Notes: generated by a model from the letters alone, not told the origin. DNA of 64,000 nucleotides from Iocasia fonsfrigidae (GCF_017751145.1 NZ_CP046640.1:1344137-1408136); one strand, 5' to 3'; positions 16,720 to 25,925 are shown, counted from the stretch's first letter. A program made the numbers and translations.

Positions 16720-18438
16720 ATGCAAGGGATAGCTGCTTCACCAGGAATAGCAATTGGTAGAGTGTTTCTTAAAGCAGAAGATAATATAGAATTTAAGGAG
16801 AAGACAATAGATGATATTGAAAAAGAGTTAAAAAGATTAAGCATTGCTTTAGAAAATGCAAAAATTGAATTAAAGAAATTAATGGAAGAAACCAGTGAGA
16901 AACTTGGTCAAAAGGAAGCCGAGGTATTTGAGGCCCATCTGATGTTAGTAGATGACCTTGAACTTATAGAACCTATTAAAGAGAAGATTAAAGATGAAAA
17001 AATCAATGCAGAAGCAGCAATAGCACAGACAATTAACTTTTTTTCCCAGATGTTTGCTGAGCTTGATGATGAATATATTAAGGCTCGAGAGGCAGATATT
17101 AAAGATGTTGGGAAAAGGTTAATCAGAATATTAAGTGGACAGGGTAAATCAACTACAGAACTAGAGGAAAATACAATAGTTGTAGCCATTGATTTGAGCC
17201 CTTCTGATACTGCCCAACTTGATACTGCGAAGGTATTTGGTTTTGTAACTCAAGAAGGCTCAAGAACTTCGCATACAGCTATAATGGCACGTTCTCTGGG
17301 TATTCCAGCAGTAGTTGGGGTTGGTAAAGAACTTTCTGTCAGTATCAAGCAGGGGCGGCTTGTTTCTGGACAGACTATTATAGTGGATGGAAATGGTGGA
17401 CAGGTATTTATAAATCCTGATTTTGAAACAGAACATGAATATCAACAAAAGAGAGAGAAATATCAACAGGAACAGGAAAGGTTAAAAAAATATAAGAACA
17501 AGGAAGCGCTTAGTAAAGACGGCAAAAAGGTAGAAGTCTGTGGTAATATAGGTAATATAAGAGATATAGAGTCTATTTTAGAATATGGTGGTCAAGGAAT
17601 AGGGCTTTTTCGGACAGAATTTCTTTATATGGATCGGGATACTTTGCCAAGTGAAAAAGAACAATTTGAAGTCTACCGACAGGTAGCTGAAAAAATGGAC
17701 GGTAAACCTGTAGTTATTCGCACTTTAGATATTGGTGGAGACAAAGAACTACCTTGTTTAAATTTACCTAAGGAGATGAATCCATTTTTAGGATACAGGG
17801 CCATCAGAATATGTCTTGATCAACCTGATATTTTTAAAACTCAATTAAAAGCAATTTTGGCGGCCAGTAACTATGGTAATATAAAAATAATGTATCCCAT
17901 GGTCTCATCTGTTGATGAAGTAAAGTCGGCTAATAGAATTCTTTGGGAATGTAAAAAAGAACTAGCAAAAGAGGGTAAGGGGTATAGTCAGGATTTAGAG
18001 GTAGGTATTATGGTAGAGGTGCCTGCTGCAGTAATGGAGGCAGATATTATTGCTCAGGAGGTAGATTTTTTTAGTATCGGGACTAATGATTTGATTCAGT
18101 ATACAATAGCAGTTGATAGGGTTAATGAAAAAGTAGCTCAAATGTATACCCCTTATCACCCGGCAGTGTTAAAATTGATAAAGAAGACTATTGACTCAGC
18201 CCATCAAGCTGGTATCTGGGTAGGGATGTGTGGTGAAGCAGCTGCTGATGAATTATTACTGCCATTTTTATTGGGAGTAGGCCTTGATGAATTTAGTATG
18301 AGTGCTGTCTCTATTTTAAGGATTAAGGAATTATTAAGTAAATGGACAGTTGAGGAAGCAGATGAAATAAGTAAGCGTGTTTTAAAATTACAATCTGCAG
18401 AAAAAATTAAAAAATTTTTGCTTGAGTTAGCGAGATGA
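16720..18438 (+). CDS. ptsI: PTS enzyme I (phosphoenolpyruvate-protein phosphotransferase)
   Basis: 572 residues, the usual length. It has the N-terminal HPr-binding helical domain, the phospho-histidine in GSRTSHTAIMARSLGIPAVVG (about residue 189), the PEP-binding barrel with GIGLFRTEFLYM and the catalytic cysteine in VGMCGEAA near residue 505. It takes phosphate from PEP and gives it to HPr. It is co-transcribed with ptsH (25-base gap). Pairing of general PTS genes with one sugar-specific PTS operon suggests the PTS is used for few sugars in this organism. Confidence 0.95.
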   Translation: MQGIAASPGIAIGRVFLKAEDNIEFKEKTIDDIEKELKRLSIALENAKIELKKLMEETSEKLGQKEAEVFEAHLMLVDDLELIEPIKEKIKDEKINAEAAIAQTINFFSQMFAELDDEYIKAREADIKDVGKRLIRILSGQGKSTTELEENTIVVAIDLSPSDTAQLDTAKVFGFVTQEGSRTSHTAIMARSLGIPAVVGVGKELSVSIKQGRLVSGQTIIVDGNGGQVFINPDFETEHEYQQKREKYQQEQERLKKYKNKEALSKDGKKVEVCGNIGNIRDIESILEYGGQGIGLFRTEFLYMDRDTLPSEKEQFEVYRQVAEKMDGKPVVIRTLDIGGDKELPCLNLPKEMNPFLGYRAIRICLDQPDIFKTQLKAILAASNYGNIKIMYPMVSSVDEVKSANRILWECKKELAKEGKGYSQDLEVGIMVEVPAAVMEADIIAQEVDFFSIGTNDLIQYTIAVDRVNEKVAQMYTPYHPAVLKLIKKTIDSAHQAGIWVGMCGEAAADELLLPFLLGVGLDEFSMSAVSILRIKELLSKWTVEEADEISKRVLKLQSAEKIKKFLLELAR

Positions 18439-18620
18439 TGCAGTTTCTCTGCTTTTCCAATGCAGATATGATTATTGTTTCGGATAGACGATGTACTTGA
18501 AAGGAACAGCATGGACAAAGAAATATGAAGAAAGAGAATTTACAGATTATTATAGAGCAGGCTCTTTAAAACTTAGCGGAAGCTTTCAGATTTACAAATC
18601 ACCTCTGTTGTAGTATAATA

Positions 18621-18653
18621 AGCATATAATAAGCATATAATAAGCATATAATA
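18621..18653 (+). repeat. Three tandem 11-bp repeats in the toxin-antitoxin promoter region
   Basis: AGCATATAATA is repeated three times without interruption, 25 bases before the antitoxin gene. Each unit contains TATAAT, so the array offers several -10 elements or iterated repressor sites. Phd/YefM antitoxins commonly bind such repeats to repress their own operon. A partial unit (AGTATAATA) precedes it. Confidence 0.75.
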
Positions 18654-18677
18654 ATGCTATAAAGCGAGGTGATCGGA

Positions 18678-18965
18678 ATGATGAATATTAAGCCCTCTGC
18701 GGCAATTCGAAAAAACTACAATGAGATTTCTGAGCTGTGCAAGCGGTCGGGAGAACCGGTATATCTGACCAAAAACGGAGAAGGGGATTTGGTGGTAATG
18801 GATATTGAAGCCTTTGCCAGACGTGAAAGCATGCTGCGCCTTCGGGAAAACCTGGTTGCTGCGGAGGAAGGCAGGTTGAGCGGCAAGAAAGATTATTCCA
18901 TTGATGAGGTGTCCAATATGATGAAGGACGCCATCAAGGAGGTATTGGATGGACAGCAAAGGTAA
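18678..18965 (+). CDS. Type II antitoxin, Phd/YefM family
   Basis: 95 residues. The N-terminal fold IKPSAAIRKNYNEISELCKRSGEPVYLTKNG followed by DLVVMDIEAFARR is the Phd/YefM DNA-binding signature, and the C-terminal helices would wrap the toxin. ATG at 18678 lies 6 bases after AGGTG; a GTG at 18669 falls in that site. The coding sequence is visibly richer in G+C than its neighbours, suggesting recent transfer. It overlaps the toxin gene by 17 bases. Confidence 0.88.
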   Translation: MMNIKPSAAIRKNYNEISELCKRSGEPVYLTKNGEGDLVVMDIEAFARRESMLRLRENLVAAEEGRLSGKKDYSIDEVSNMMKDAIKEVLDGQQR

Positions 18966-19266
18966 GTTGTATAAAGTGATTATCTCCGACGAGGCGGCTC
19001 AGATGCTGGTATCTCATTCCCGTTTTCTTGCACAGGTCAGTGAAACGGCAGCTCTGCAGCTTATTGCCGAGTTTGATGAAAAGGCAAAGTCACTGGAGAA
19101 ATTTCCAGAGCGGAATCCATGGCTTTCTGATCCTTTGGTGCCATCGGGTAAATACCGCAAGCTCCTGATGGCGAATCGGTATTTGCTGGTTTATCAGGTG
19201 AAGGGCAGTACCGTATACGTAGATGCTGTGGTGGACTGCAGGCAAGATTATGGCTCGCTGTTGTAG
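18949..19266 (+). CDS. Type II toxin, RelE/ParE superfamily
   Basis: 105 residues with the RelE/ParE pattern: YKVIISDEAAQML at the N-terminus, a helical hairpin, then SGKYRKLLMANRYLLVYQVKGSTVYVDAVVDCRQDY. Basic residues Lys/Arg in the third strand and the closing DCRQDY are typical for this superfamily. It would be an mRNA interferase or gyrase poison neutralised by the upstream antitoxin. Base composition matches the antitoxin, not the flanks. Confidence 0.88.
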   Translation: MDSKGKLYKVIISDEAAQMLVSHSRFLAQVSETAALQLIAEFDEKAKSLEKFPERNPWLSDPLVPSGKYRKLLMANRYLLVYQVKGSTVYVDAVVDCRQDYGSLL

Positions 19267-19307
19267 GCATAAAATGAGTTACGTAAGGTGTGTGCGGAAT
19301 TAGGGAT

Positions 19308-19353
19308 ATATAATCCCCGGCGGGTATATACTGATACTTTTCGAACAGACTCT
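19308..19353. repeat. Dispersed palindromic repeat, copy 1 (degenerate)
   Basis: On the minus strand this reads CTGTTCGAAAAGTATCAG, then TATATA and GGATTATAT, nearly the same as the element at 45562-45617. One arm ending in TTCGAAC is intact while the other has diverged. It sits directly after the small minus-strand gene at 19354-19548. Confidence 0.7.
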
Positions 19354-19548
19354 TTAATGTACTGGATTGACATAGATATATATTTTACTTGCATCTTTTT
19401 TCACATCTGTTACTTCAAACTCATTTCTTTCTTGATTGTTATCAATATTCAGAGATATTTTCTCTCCAATCCCTGGAAGATTATCGGTGTTTTGTAGTTC
19501 TGCTATTTTAGGAAAATCAATTTTATTTAGATACACCTGTACTGTCAT
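19354..19548 (-). CDS. Hypothetical small protein (64 aa)
   Basis: 64 residues beginning MTVQVYLNKIDFPKIAEL. It is predicted alpha/beta, charged and soluble, with alternating strand-like segments (KISLNI, EFEVTDVKK, KIYIYVNPV). I chose ATG at 19548, about 8 bases after AGAGGTG; a GTG at 19560 is an alternative. No family is recognised. It lies between a terminator at 19611-19647 and a palindromic repeat, so it is probably transcribed alone. No signal peptide or membrane segment. Confidence 0.55.
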   Translation of the reverse strand: MTVQVYLNKIDFPKIAELQNTDNLPGIGEKISLNIDNNQERNEFEVTDVKKDASKIYIYVNPVH

Positions 19549-19610
19549 TTGAATTTTCACCTCTGTTTTTTAATATCTTGTCCATTGTGGAAAAAAATAT
19601 TCTTAGGGTA

Positions 19611-19647
19611 AAAACAGGGTGGTTTGTCCAAAACCACCCTGTTTTTT
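19611..19647. terminator. Bidirectional terminator
   Basis: AAAACAGGGTGGTTT, a 5-base loop and its exact complement form a 15-bp stem with T-runs on both strands. On the minus strand it ends the polysaccharide deacetylase transcript. Confidence 0.9.
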
Positions 19648-19683
19648 GATGCAGAGAATTTAGTTTTGTCTGATAGTAAGGAA

Positions 19684-20889
19684 TTATTCATAGACGTTTA
19701 TTCCTAGTAATTCATCTAGATTTACAAACTGGTAGCCCAGCATTTGTAGTGTCTGAATGAATTCTGGTAATACTTCTGCTGTGGCACTTAGGTCATGGTT
19801 TTCTCCACCTGCTGAATGGAATAGTATTATAGTATCTTTATCTATGTTTGGAAGTGTGTTAATAAGGATTTGATCAACATCTCTATCTAACCAATCCCTT
19901 GAATCAACTGTCCAGTTAATTACCTTATAATCAATTCCCTTCATACGTTCCAGTAGGGTGGATGATACTGCACCATATGGGGGGCGTACTAACTTTGTTT
20001 TTAAACCAGTAATGCCCTCTAAGGTTTTTTCTGTTTTATCAATTTCAAGAGATAATTCTGCTGGTGATAATTTAGTTAAATCAACATGTGACCAGGAGTG
20101 ACTGGCGACAATATGCCCCTCAGCTATTATTCTTTTCACTACCCCAGGATAGTTGTTTATTCTTTTGCCCATTAAAAAGAAAGTTGCTGGAACATTATAT
20201 TTTTTTAGTATATCTAGAATCCAGGGAGTGTAGGTTCCATCTGGCCCATCATCAAAGGTTATTGCTATTTTATATTGATTGGTATTACCGTAGCGGTAGA
20301 ATGTATCTGGAAAATCCCTTGTATAATAGGGCCCATTATATCCAGGGGAATCACCAGGAATAATCACTGGAATTTTAAGGGTTTGCCCAGGGTGTAGTTC
20401 TGTACTATTAATTTGATTAAATACAGTTATCTCTGTTGTTTCAATACCATATTCTCTGGCAAGTTTATAAATTGTATCTCCAGCTTTCACCTGGTAATAA
20501 AGTGGATATCTATATCTGACAGGTATATATAGTAATTGATGGGGATATAGTATCTCATTATTTATATGATTAGTCCGTGATAAGATATTAACTGGTATAT
20601 GAATTTTCTGTGAAATTTTAAATAAAGTATCACCTGATTTTACACGGTAAGTACCTGCCTGATAAATATTTGGAATAATTAAAACTTGTCCATTAAAAAT
20701 GGTATCTGGATTTTTCAGTTTGTTTAATGATGCTATTTCATTTTCTGTTATTCCATAGTAATGGGCTATTTGATATAAATCTTCACCTGATTTTACACGA
20801 TGTACACTTAATGCCTGAGTATAAGTGGAAGTTACTGTTGTAAATATAATAAAAAATAGTATAATACTAATTCCTATAGTTTTACGCAT
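19684..20889 (-). CDS. Polysaccharide deacetylase with three LysM domains
   Basis: 401 residues. A signal peptide (about 1-27) precedes three LysM repeats, each beginning (Q/R)VK(S/A)G-(E/D)-(D/T), at about 30-75, 78-122 and 130-175. The NodB domain follows (about 205-390) with TFDDGP, the metal-binding SHSWSH, RPPYG, DSRDW and ILFHS. It would be exported, bind peptidoglycan or chitin-like glycans through LysM and remove N-acetyl groups. Such proteins act in cell-wall or spore-cortex modification. The start follows AAAGGAGG. Confidence 0.92.
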   Translation of the reverse strand: MRKTIGISIILFFIIFTTVTSTYTQALSVHRVKSGEDLYQIAHYYGITENEIASLNKLKNPDTIFNGQVLIIPNIYQAGTYRVKSGDTLFKISQKIHIPVNILSRTNHINNEILYPHQLLYIPVRYRYPLYYQVKAGDTIYKLAREYGIETTEITVFNQINSTELHPGQTLKIPVIIPGDSPGYNGPYYTRDFPDTFYRYGNTNQYKIAITFDDGPDGTYTPWILDILKKYNVPATFFLMGKRINNYPGVVKRIIAEGHIVASHSWSHVDLTKLSPAELSLEIDKTEKTLEGITGLKTKLVRPPYGAVSSTLLERMKGIDYKVINWTVDSRDWLDRDVDQILINTLPNIDKDTIILFHSAGGENHDLSATAEVLPEFIQTLQMLGYQFVNLDELLGINVYE

Positions 20890-21121
20890 TTTTTCACCTC
20901 CTTTAATTCTTTATTATTGTTTAAATTACTACATCAATCCTGTTTTTCCTACAAGAAAATAATACCATTGCATTTAATGACAGTAATCATTAGACGTTAC
21001 TTACATTTGTTTTCTTTAAAAAATTATATGGTTTTAAATTATGCATAAGTGGTAGACTGAAAATTATTACGGTTGTATTAAGCTAGGATAGTCATATTAT
21101 TGCTAACTTTATTATCGGTGT

Positions 21122-21173
21122 AACATTAAATTCCGGGATAGACTATAAATAATCTATCCCGGAATTTAATGTT
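21122..21173. terminator. Long perfect hairpin after the CBS gene
   Basis: 21-bp perfectly paired arms (21122-21142 and 21153-21173, containing TTCCGGGATAGA) with a 10-base AT loop, directly after the minus-strand CBS-domain gene. There is no clear T-run on the minus strand, so it could be a weak terminator, a 3'-end stabiliser or an insertion. Confidence 0.65.
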
Positions 21174-21181
21174 TTAAAACT

Positions 21182-21607
21182 TCATTTTGCAGGTTTACTT
21201 GGTTTAGAAATAGTTGATAAGGCCTCTCCGGCTTCCATGTCAGACCTGGAGTTTACTGCTAAATCTCCTAATGATACAATCCCAACTAAATTATCATTTT
21301 CTACGACCGGCAGGCGGCGGATTTGTTTTTCAGCCATTAATGTAGCTGCTTCCTGGTCAGACATATCAGGTTGTCCATAGATCATATTTTTAGACATGAC
21401 CTGGGTAACAGGGGTATTACTGTCACCATTATTGGCAACATTCCTAATAGCTATGTCCCTATCTGTTATAATCCCTACTGCTCTTTTCCCTTCACAAACT
21501 GGAACAGAGCCGACATTTAGATTTTTCATAATTGTTGCTGCATCTTTAACACTAGAATTTGGATTGACAGTTTGTACATTATTGGTCATAATATCTCTTA
21601 ATTGCAT
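21182..21607 (-). CDS. CBS-domain protein
   Basis: 141 residues made almost wholly of two CBS motifs (MTNNVQTVNPNSSVKDAATIM and MIYGQPDMSDQEAATLM, each followed by a PV strand and a GIxxxxD/G-D turn: VGIITDRDIA, VGIVSLGDLA). Such pairs bind adenine nucleotides and act as energy sensors. There is no fused enzyme or transporter domain. It resembles the stress-induced stand-alone CBS proteins (YhcV-like). The start has AAGGAGATGATC upstream, and it is monocistronic. Confidence 0.9.
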   Translation of the reverse strand: MQLRDIMTNNVQTVNPNSSVKDAATIMKNLNVGSVPVCEGKRAVGIITDRDIAIRNVANNGDSNTPVTQVMSKNMIYGQPDMSDQEAATLMAEKQIRRLPVVENDNLVGIVSLGDLAVNSRSDMEAGEALSTISKPSKPAK

Positions 21608-21734
21608 TATTGATCATCTCCTTTTTTTCTTATGATATGTAAAAAAAATATTTTAATTCATAATAAGATGATATAAATTAGATATTTTTATATTATCCTA
21701 GAAAAAAATGTTAGATATAGAATTAATTTGTTTC

Positions 21735-21763
21735 TTGCTAAAATTTTCTTTATTTGTTATAAT
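21735..21763 (+). promoter_or_regulatory. sigma-A promoter for the histidine kinase gene
   Basis: TTGCTA, a 17-base spacer and TATAAT, with TGT directly before the -10 (extended -10). It lies about 58 bases before the start codon. Confidence 0.7.
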
Positions 21764-21820
21764 GATATTGGAAAGGTATGCGAACATTTGTTTAGCAAAA
21801 TATAAAAATGAGGGATTGAT

Positions 21821-22714
21821 ATGATGTTAAGGTATTTGAGTTATTTGGAAAAGACAGGGATTGACGAACAGGGAATTGTCAGAGAAAAGGGGAAAGATGT
21901 TAATAATATTAGGGAAGAAATAATTTTTAATAGATTAAAGACCAAATTCTTTGCTAATCTTTCACATGAATTTAAAACCCCTTTAAATCTAATTTTTTCT
22001 TCTATAAAAATGATAGAGTTATTTCTTGAAAAAAATTCACATGCTTATAATGAGGGTTTAACTCCTTATCTTAAAAGTATTAAAAAAAATAGTTTTCGTT
22101 TATTAAAACTCCTTTCTAATTTAATAGATCTTACCAGAATAGAGGCAGATGATTTTAAACTCGACTTAAAAGAATGTGATATTATTAAACTTATGCATAA
22201 GCTTGGTGAGGAGGTTTATGACCAAATAAACAGGAGAGGTAGGTCATTTAGAATTAAAAGCCAGCTGGGTAACAGGGTTATTGTATGTGATCCTTCAATT
22301 ATAGAGAGGATAATTTTAAACCTCTTATCCAATGCCTTAAAATTCACTAAAAAAGGGGACCAGATAATTATCACTATCTCTGAGAACGATAATTTTCTTA
22401 TAATTTCAGTAAGGGATACTGGTATTGGTATAGAGAAGGACAAGCAGGCTCTAATATTTCAAGAATTTAGACAGGCAGATGAAACATTTAGCCGTATAAA
22501 TGAGGGTAGTGGTATTGGATTGTCAATTGTAAAATCATTAGTGGAGCTGCATGAGGGGACTATTGAAGTGGATAGTATTCCAGGTTCTGGGAGTGATTTT
22601 TTGATTAAATTACCTATTGATTTAGAAAAAAATCATGCTAATAGGAGTGGGGATTATCAGATTGAGAATCTAATAGATAAGGTTGATGTAGAATTTTCCG
22701 ATATTATCAGCTAA
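21821..22714 (+). CDS. Soluble orphan sensor histidine kinase
   Basis: 297 residues. The HisKA domain carries the phospho-histidine in FFANLSHEFKTPLNLI (about residue 50). The HATPase domain has the N box (NLLSNALKFTKKG), the G1 box (VRDTGIGIEKD) and the G2 box (GSGIGLSIVKSL). The N-terminal 40 residues carry no recognisable sensor and no membrane segment, so the signal must come from a partner or another protein. No response regulator is adjacent. It has its own promoter at 21735 and converges on the next gene. Confidence 0.9.
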   Translation: MMLRYLSYLEKTGIDEQGIVREKGKDVNNIREEIIFNRLKTKFFANLSHEFKTPLNLIFSSIKMIELFLEKNSHAYNEGLTPYLKSIKKNSFRLLKLLSNLIDLTRIEADDFKLDLKECDIIKLMHKLGEEVYDQINRRGRSFRIKSQLGNRVIVCDPSIIERIILNLLSNALKFTKKGDQIIITISENDNFLIISVRDTGIGIEKDKQALIFQEFRQADETFSRINEGSGIGLSIVKSLVELHEGTIEVDSIPGSGSDFLIKLPIDLEKNHANRSGDYQIENLIDKVDVEFSDIIS

Positions 22715-22721
22715 CTGCTAC

Positions 22722-22750
22722 AAAAAAGCACCTGCTTTATGGCAGGTACT
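22722..22750 (-). terminator. Terminator overlapping the stop codon of the minus gene
   Basis: ACCTGC (22730-22735) and GCAGGT (22742-22747) form a short stem followed on the minus strand by six T residues. The stop codon of the carbonic-anhydrase-like gene lies in its loop. Confidence 0.65.
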
Positions 22751-23240
22751 CTAGGGCTAGTTTATGATAATCATCAGCTGATTTTCTTATATCTATAATT
22801 TCTTGTTCTTCTAGTTTCCGAATTATCTTTCCTGGGATACCGACTACTAAACTTCTGGGAGGGATTTTTTGATTTTCTGTTATTATTGCTCCGGCACTAA
22901 TAATTGATTTTTCTCCAATTACAGCCCCATTAAGTACGATAGCGCCCATACCAATTAAACAACTATCTTCAATCTTACAACTGTGTAGCTTAGCCCCATG
23001 TCCAATAGTTATGTTATTACCTATAAGAAGGGGTTTATTTTTATCCACATGGAGTACGGCATTGTCCTGAATATTTGTTAAAGCCCCTATTTTAATCTGA
23101 TTAAAATCTCCCCTGATCACTGCGTTGTACCAGACACTGGATCCCTTCAATATTTTTACATCACCGATGACCTGACAGCCTGCTGCTATAAAGACCTCAT
23201 TTCCTATTTCAGGGATCTTTCCATTAAAGACCTGTAACAT
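22737..23240 (-). CDS. Gamma-carbonic anhydrase-like hexapeptide-repeat protein
   Basis: 167 residues forming a left-handed beta-helix of hexapeptide repeats (VIGDVK, AVIRGD, NIQDNAVLHVD, IGHGAKLHSC, IGMGAIVLNG). The three histidines expected for metal binding between subunits are present (LHVD, IGHGAKLHSC). The family (YrdA/CaiE/Cam-like) includes carbonic anhydrases and acyltransferases, and sequence alone does not prove hydration activity. ATG follows a GGGGGG site. It is monocistronic and convergent with the kinase gene. Confidence 0.88.
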   Translation of the reverse strand: MLQVFNGKIPEIGNEVFIAAGCQVIGDVKILKGSSVWYNAVIRGDFNQIKIGALTNIQDNAVLHVDKNKPLLIGNNITIGHGAKLHSCKIEDSCLIGMGAIVLNGAVIGEKSIISAGAIITENQKIPPRSLVVGIPGKIIRKLEEQEIIDIRKSADDYHKLALEYLP

Positions 23241-23412
23241 ATATATCCCCCCATAATTTATAATTGAGATTATAATTACTTAAATCCTATTATATTTATT
23301 CTAGAAACCTAAGATAACTCCTTTATAATGATGAAAACTTAATAGTCAAATCTGGTATTAATTTTATTATAGGAGATAAAATAAAGGTAAAGGAATTCTG
23401 GAGACTGATTAT

Positions 23413-25359
23413 ATGAATAAATTTAGTAAAAACTACATTTATATATTAAGATGGAAAATGGATGAAGAGTTAGCAGAAGATGAGGGTGTGGAATGCAACC
23501 CATATTATCTGGGAGAGGACCTTGGTATTAACTATTCTAAAGAAAAAACACATTTCAAGGTATGGGCTCCAACAGCTAAATGGATAAAGTTGTTAGTCTA
23601 TTCAAATGAAAATGATGAGCAACCGGAAATTACTAGAGATTTTAATAGAGATACCTGTGGAACTTGGGTAGCGGAAATCCCAGGAGATATGCATGGTTAT
23701 TATTTTTTATACCGGGTTAAAGTAAAAGGAAAAATCAATGAAGTTATAGACCCCTATACCAGGGCGGTTAGTACCAATAGTAAAAAGGGTTTAATTGTTG
23801 ATTTGAACAGAACAAATCCAGAGAACTGGGAAAATGATAGGAGGGTAGGATTAAAACAGCCACAGGATGCCATTATATATGAGGTTCATGTTAGAGATTT
23901 TTCTTCCTCTCCCAATTCAGGAATGATAAATAAGGGAACCTACCTGGCCTTTACAGAAAAAAATACTACAACTCCGGATGGATTTAAAACAGGGATTGGC
24001 CATTTAAAAGAACTTGGCATTAGTCATGTACATTTGTTACCAGTTTTTGATTTTGCTAGTGTAGATGATAAACAAAAGATGGATTATAATTGGGGATATG
24101 ATCCCTATTACTACAATGTTCCAGAGGGTTCTTATACAACTGATCCGGCAGATGATACCCGTATAAAAGAGTTTAAGAGACTGGTACAGGAACTACATAA
24201 CAATGGCTTAGGGGTAATCATGGATGTAGTATATAATCATACATATGCTACTGAAGATTCTCCTTTTAATCTACTGGTTCCTGGATATTATTATCGTTTT
24301 GACCTTTATGGAAATTATTCTAATGGTTCAGGGACAGGGAACGAAATTGCCTCTGAAAAACCTATGGTACGTAAATTTATTGTTGATTCTGTAAAATACT
24401 GGGCAAAAGAATACCATATAGATGGTTTTCGTTTTGATTTGATGGCCTTACATGACAAAAAAACTATCTCTGAGATTGAAAAGACCTTGCATGGTATAGA
24501 TAGTTCGATTTTAATTTATGGTGAACCGTGGATGGGTGGTTTATCTTCACTGGATCATTCACAGCAGGTACATAAGGGTACACAGAGGGGAATGAAAATT
24601 GCAGTTTTTAATGATGATTTTAGGAATGCTATCAAAGGTGATAATGACGGTATAGGAACGGGATTTGTTTCCGGGAGAGAAGACCAGGCACATAATATTA
24701 AATGTGGTGTGACAGGTAGTATATTTTATAATGACTATATACAGGGTTTTACTGATCAGCCCAGTGAAAGTGTTAATTATGTCTCATCACATGATAATTT
24801 AACTTTATGGGATAAACTGAATAAATCAAATTTCCATGATAGTGAAGATGACCGAATTAAAATGGATAAGTTAGCCCAGGCTATAATACTTACTTCACAG
24901 GGTATTCCCTTTATTCAGGGTGGTGAGGAATTACTGCGGACTAAATTTGGCAATCATAATAGTTATCAGGCTGGTGATAGGGTTAATCAGCTTAAATGGG
25001 AGAGAAAGGCCATTTATTACGATGTGTTTAAATACTATCAAGGTTTGGTTACCTTAAGAAAAGAACATCCTGCCTTTAAGATGGAGAATGCAGTCCAGAT
25101 CAGAAACAGTCTCTGTTTTTTGGATACCCCTCATAATACAGTGGGTTTCTGGCTAAAGAATCATGCTAATAATGATCAGTGGAGAAATATAGTTGTACTT
25201 TATAATCCCAACCGGGTAAGACAGGAGTTTTCTCTACCTGAGGAGGGAGAATGGCTGGTAGTTGTTAATGACAAAAAGGCTGGAACAAATGTCCTGGAGT
25301 CGACATTTGAAAGGGTAGTTGTTAAACCTATTAGTATAATAGTTTTGTATCAGAACTAA
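23413..25359 (+). CDS. pulA: Type I pullulanase (GH13 debranching enzyme)
   Basis: 648 residues with no signal peptide, hence intracellular. A CBM48-like N-terminal domain (about 30-125; FKVWAPTAKWIKLLVY) precedes the GH13 barrel. Landmarks are YEVHVRDFS, the Tyr-rich YNWGYDPYYYNVPEGSY of type I pullulanase, VMDVVYNHT, the nucleophile in DGFRFDLMALHD, the acid/base in ILIYGEPW and the third carboxylate in VSSHDN. It cleaves alpha-1,6 branches in glycogen or pullulan-derived dextrins. GGAGA lies 8 bases before the ATG; a later ATG at 23458 is possible. It stands alone, without other starch genes nearby. Confidence 0.92.
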   Translation: MNKFSKNYIYILRWKMDEELAEDEGVECNPYYLGEDLGINYSKEKTHFKVWAPTAKWIKLLVYSNENDEQPEITRDFNRDTCGTWVAEIPGDMHGYYFLYRVKVKGKINEVIDPYTRAVSTNSKKGLIVDLNRTNPENWENDRRVGLKQPQDAIIYEVHVRDFSSSPNSGMINKGTYLAFTEKNTTTPDGFKTGIGHLKELGISHVHLLPVFDFASVDDKQKMDYNWGYDPYYYNVPEGSYTTDPADDTRIKEFKRLVQELHNNGLGVIMDVVYNHTYATEDSPFNLLVPGYYYRFDLYGNYSNGSGTGNEIASEKPMVRKFIVDSVKYWAKEYHIDGFRFDLMALHDKKTISEIEKTLHGIDSSILIYGEPWMGGLSSLDHSQQVHKGTQRGMKIAVFNDDFRNAIKGDNDGIGTGFVSGREDQAHNIKCGVTGSIFYNDYIQGFTDQPSESVNYVSSHDNLTLWDKLNKSNFHDSEDDRIKMDKLAQAIILTSQGIPFIQGGEELLRTKFGNHNSYQAGDRVNQLKWERKAIYYDVFKYYQGLVTLRKEHPAFKMENAVQIRNSLCFLDTPHNTVGFWLKNHANNDQWRNIVVLYNPNRVRQEFSLPEEGEWLVVVNDKKAGTNVLESTFERVVVKPISIIVLYQN

Positions 25360-25454
25360 TTACGATAATATTTGTTCCTCACCTTCCAGGCACATAATTA
25401 TTACCGTGTGAATACAATAGTGTATGTTTTTCCTATTGGAAGGAGGGGGGCAGA

Positions 25455-25925
25455 GTGTTCCTATTTGAATATATGATGAAATTACTCATGGGGAACTCAA
25501 ATACTCTCTTCATGGGCTTAATAGTAGTAATTTTTGGTTATTATGGCTGGTTATTATGGAGTATTAATGAACGGCTTAAGAATCATTTGATAGACTGGGA
25601 TAGGCAAAATGATTCTCTTATTGATATGAAAGAAACTGTTGATAAACTTGATGATAGTCTTTATAAAGAATTAGTAAATAGGCTTGATGAGAAGAAGACG
25701 GAGATTGAAAAAATAAGGTTGGAGATAGATAAAAAATCAGATGATATGGATAGGTATTATAATGATATTATTGGTGAAATAAAGGAGTCTACTGATGAGA
25801 TTAAGGAAATTATGATGATTTTAATGAATAACCGGGCCAGGGGGCTAAGGGCAGAAGAGACAGTTGATCTTTATAGAATGATTAAAGAAAAACAAGAAGC
25901 AGATAATTATAAAAAAAGCAATTGA
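25455..25925 (+). CDS. Membrane-anchored coiled-coil protein, unknown
   Basis: 156 residues. One N-terminal membrane segment (about 18-36, TLFMGLIVVIFGYYGWLLW) is followed by a long charged helical region (about 40-125) with heptad-like spacing, suggesting a coiled coil facing the cytoplasm. A short conserved-looking C-terminal tail contains RGLRAEETVDLYRMI. The GTG start is preceded by GGAGGGGGG. No family is recognised. It precedes the SASP gene by 16 bases and probably shares its transcript. Confidence 0.7.
   Translation: MFLFEYMMKLLMGNSNTLFMGLIVVIFGYYGWLLWSINERLKNHLIDWDRQNDSLIDMKETVDKLDDSLYKELVNRLDEKKTEIEKIRLEIDKKSDDMDRYYNDIIGEIKESTDEIKEIMMILMNNRARGLRAEETVDLYRMIKEKQEADNYKKSN

Noticed and set aside
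18491-18613. 40-codon open frame upstream of the toxin-antitoxin module (MYLKGTAWTKKYEERE...)
   Set aside because: Its amino acid composition looks protein-like, but there is no ribosome site, a stop lies just before it and nothing supports conservation. It may be a fragment.
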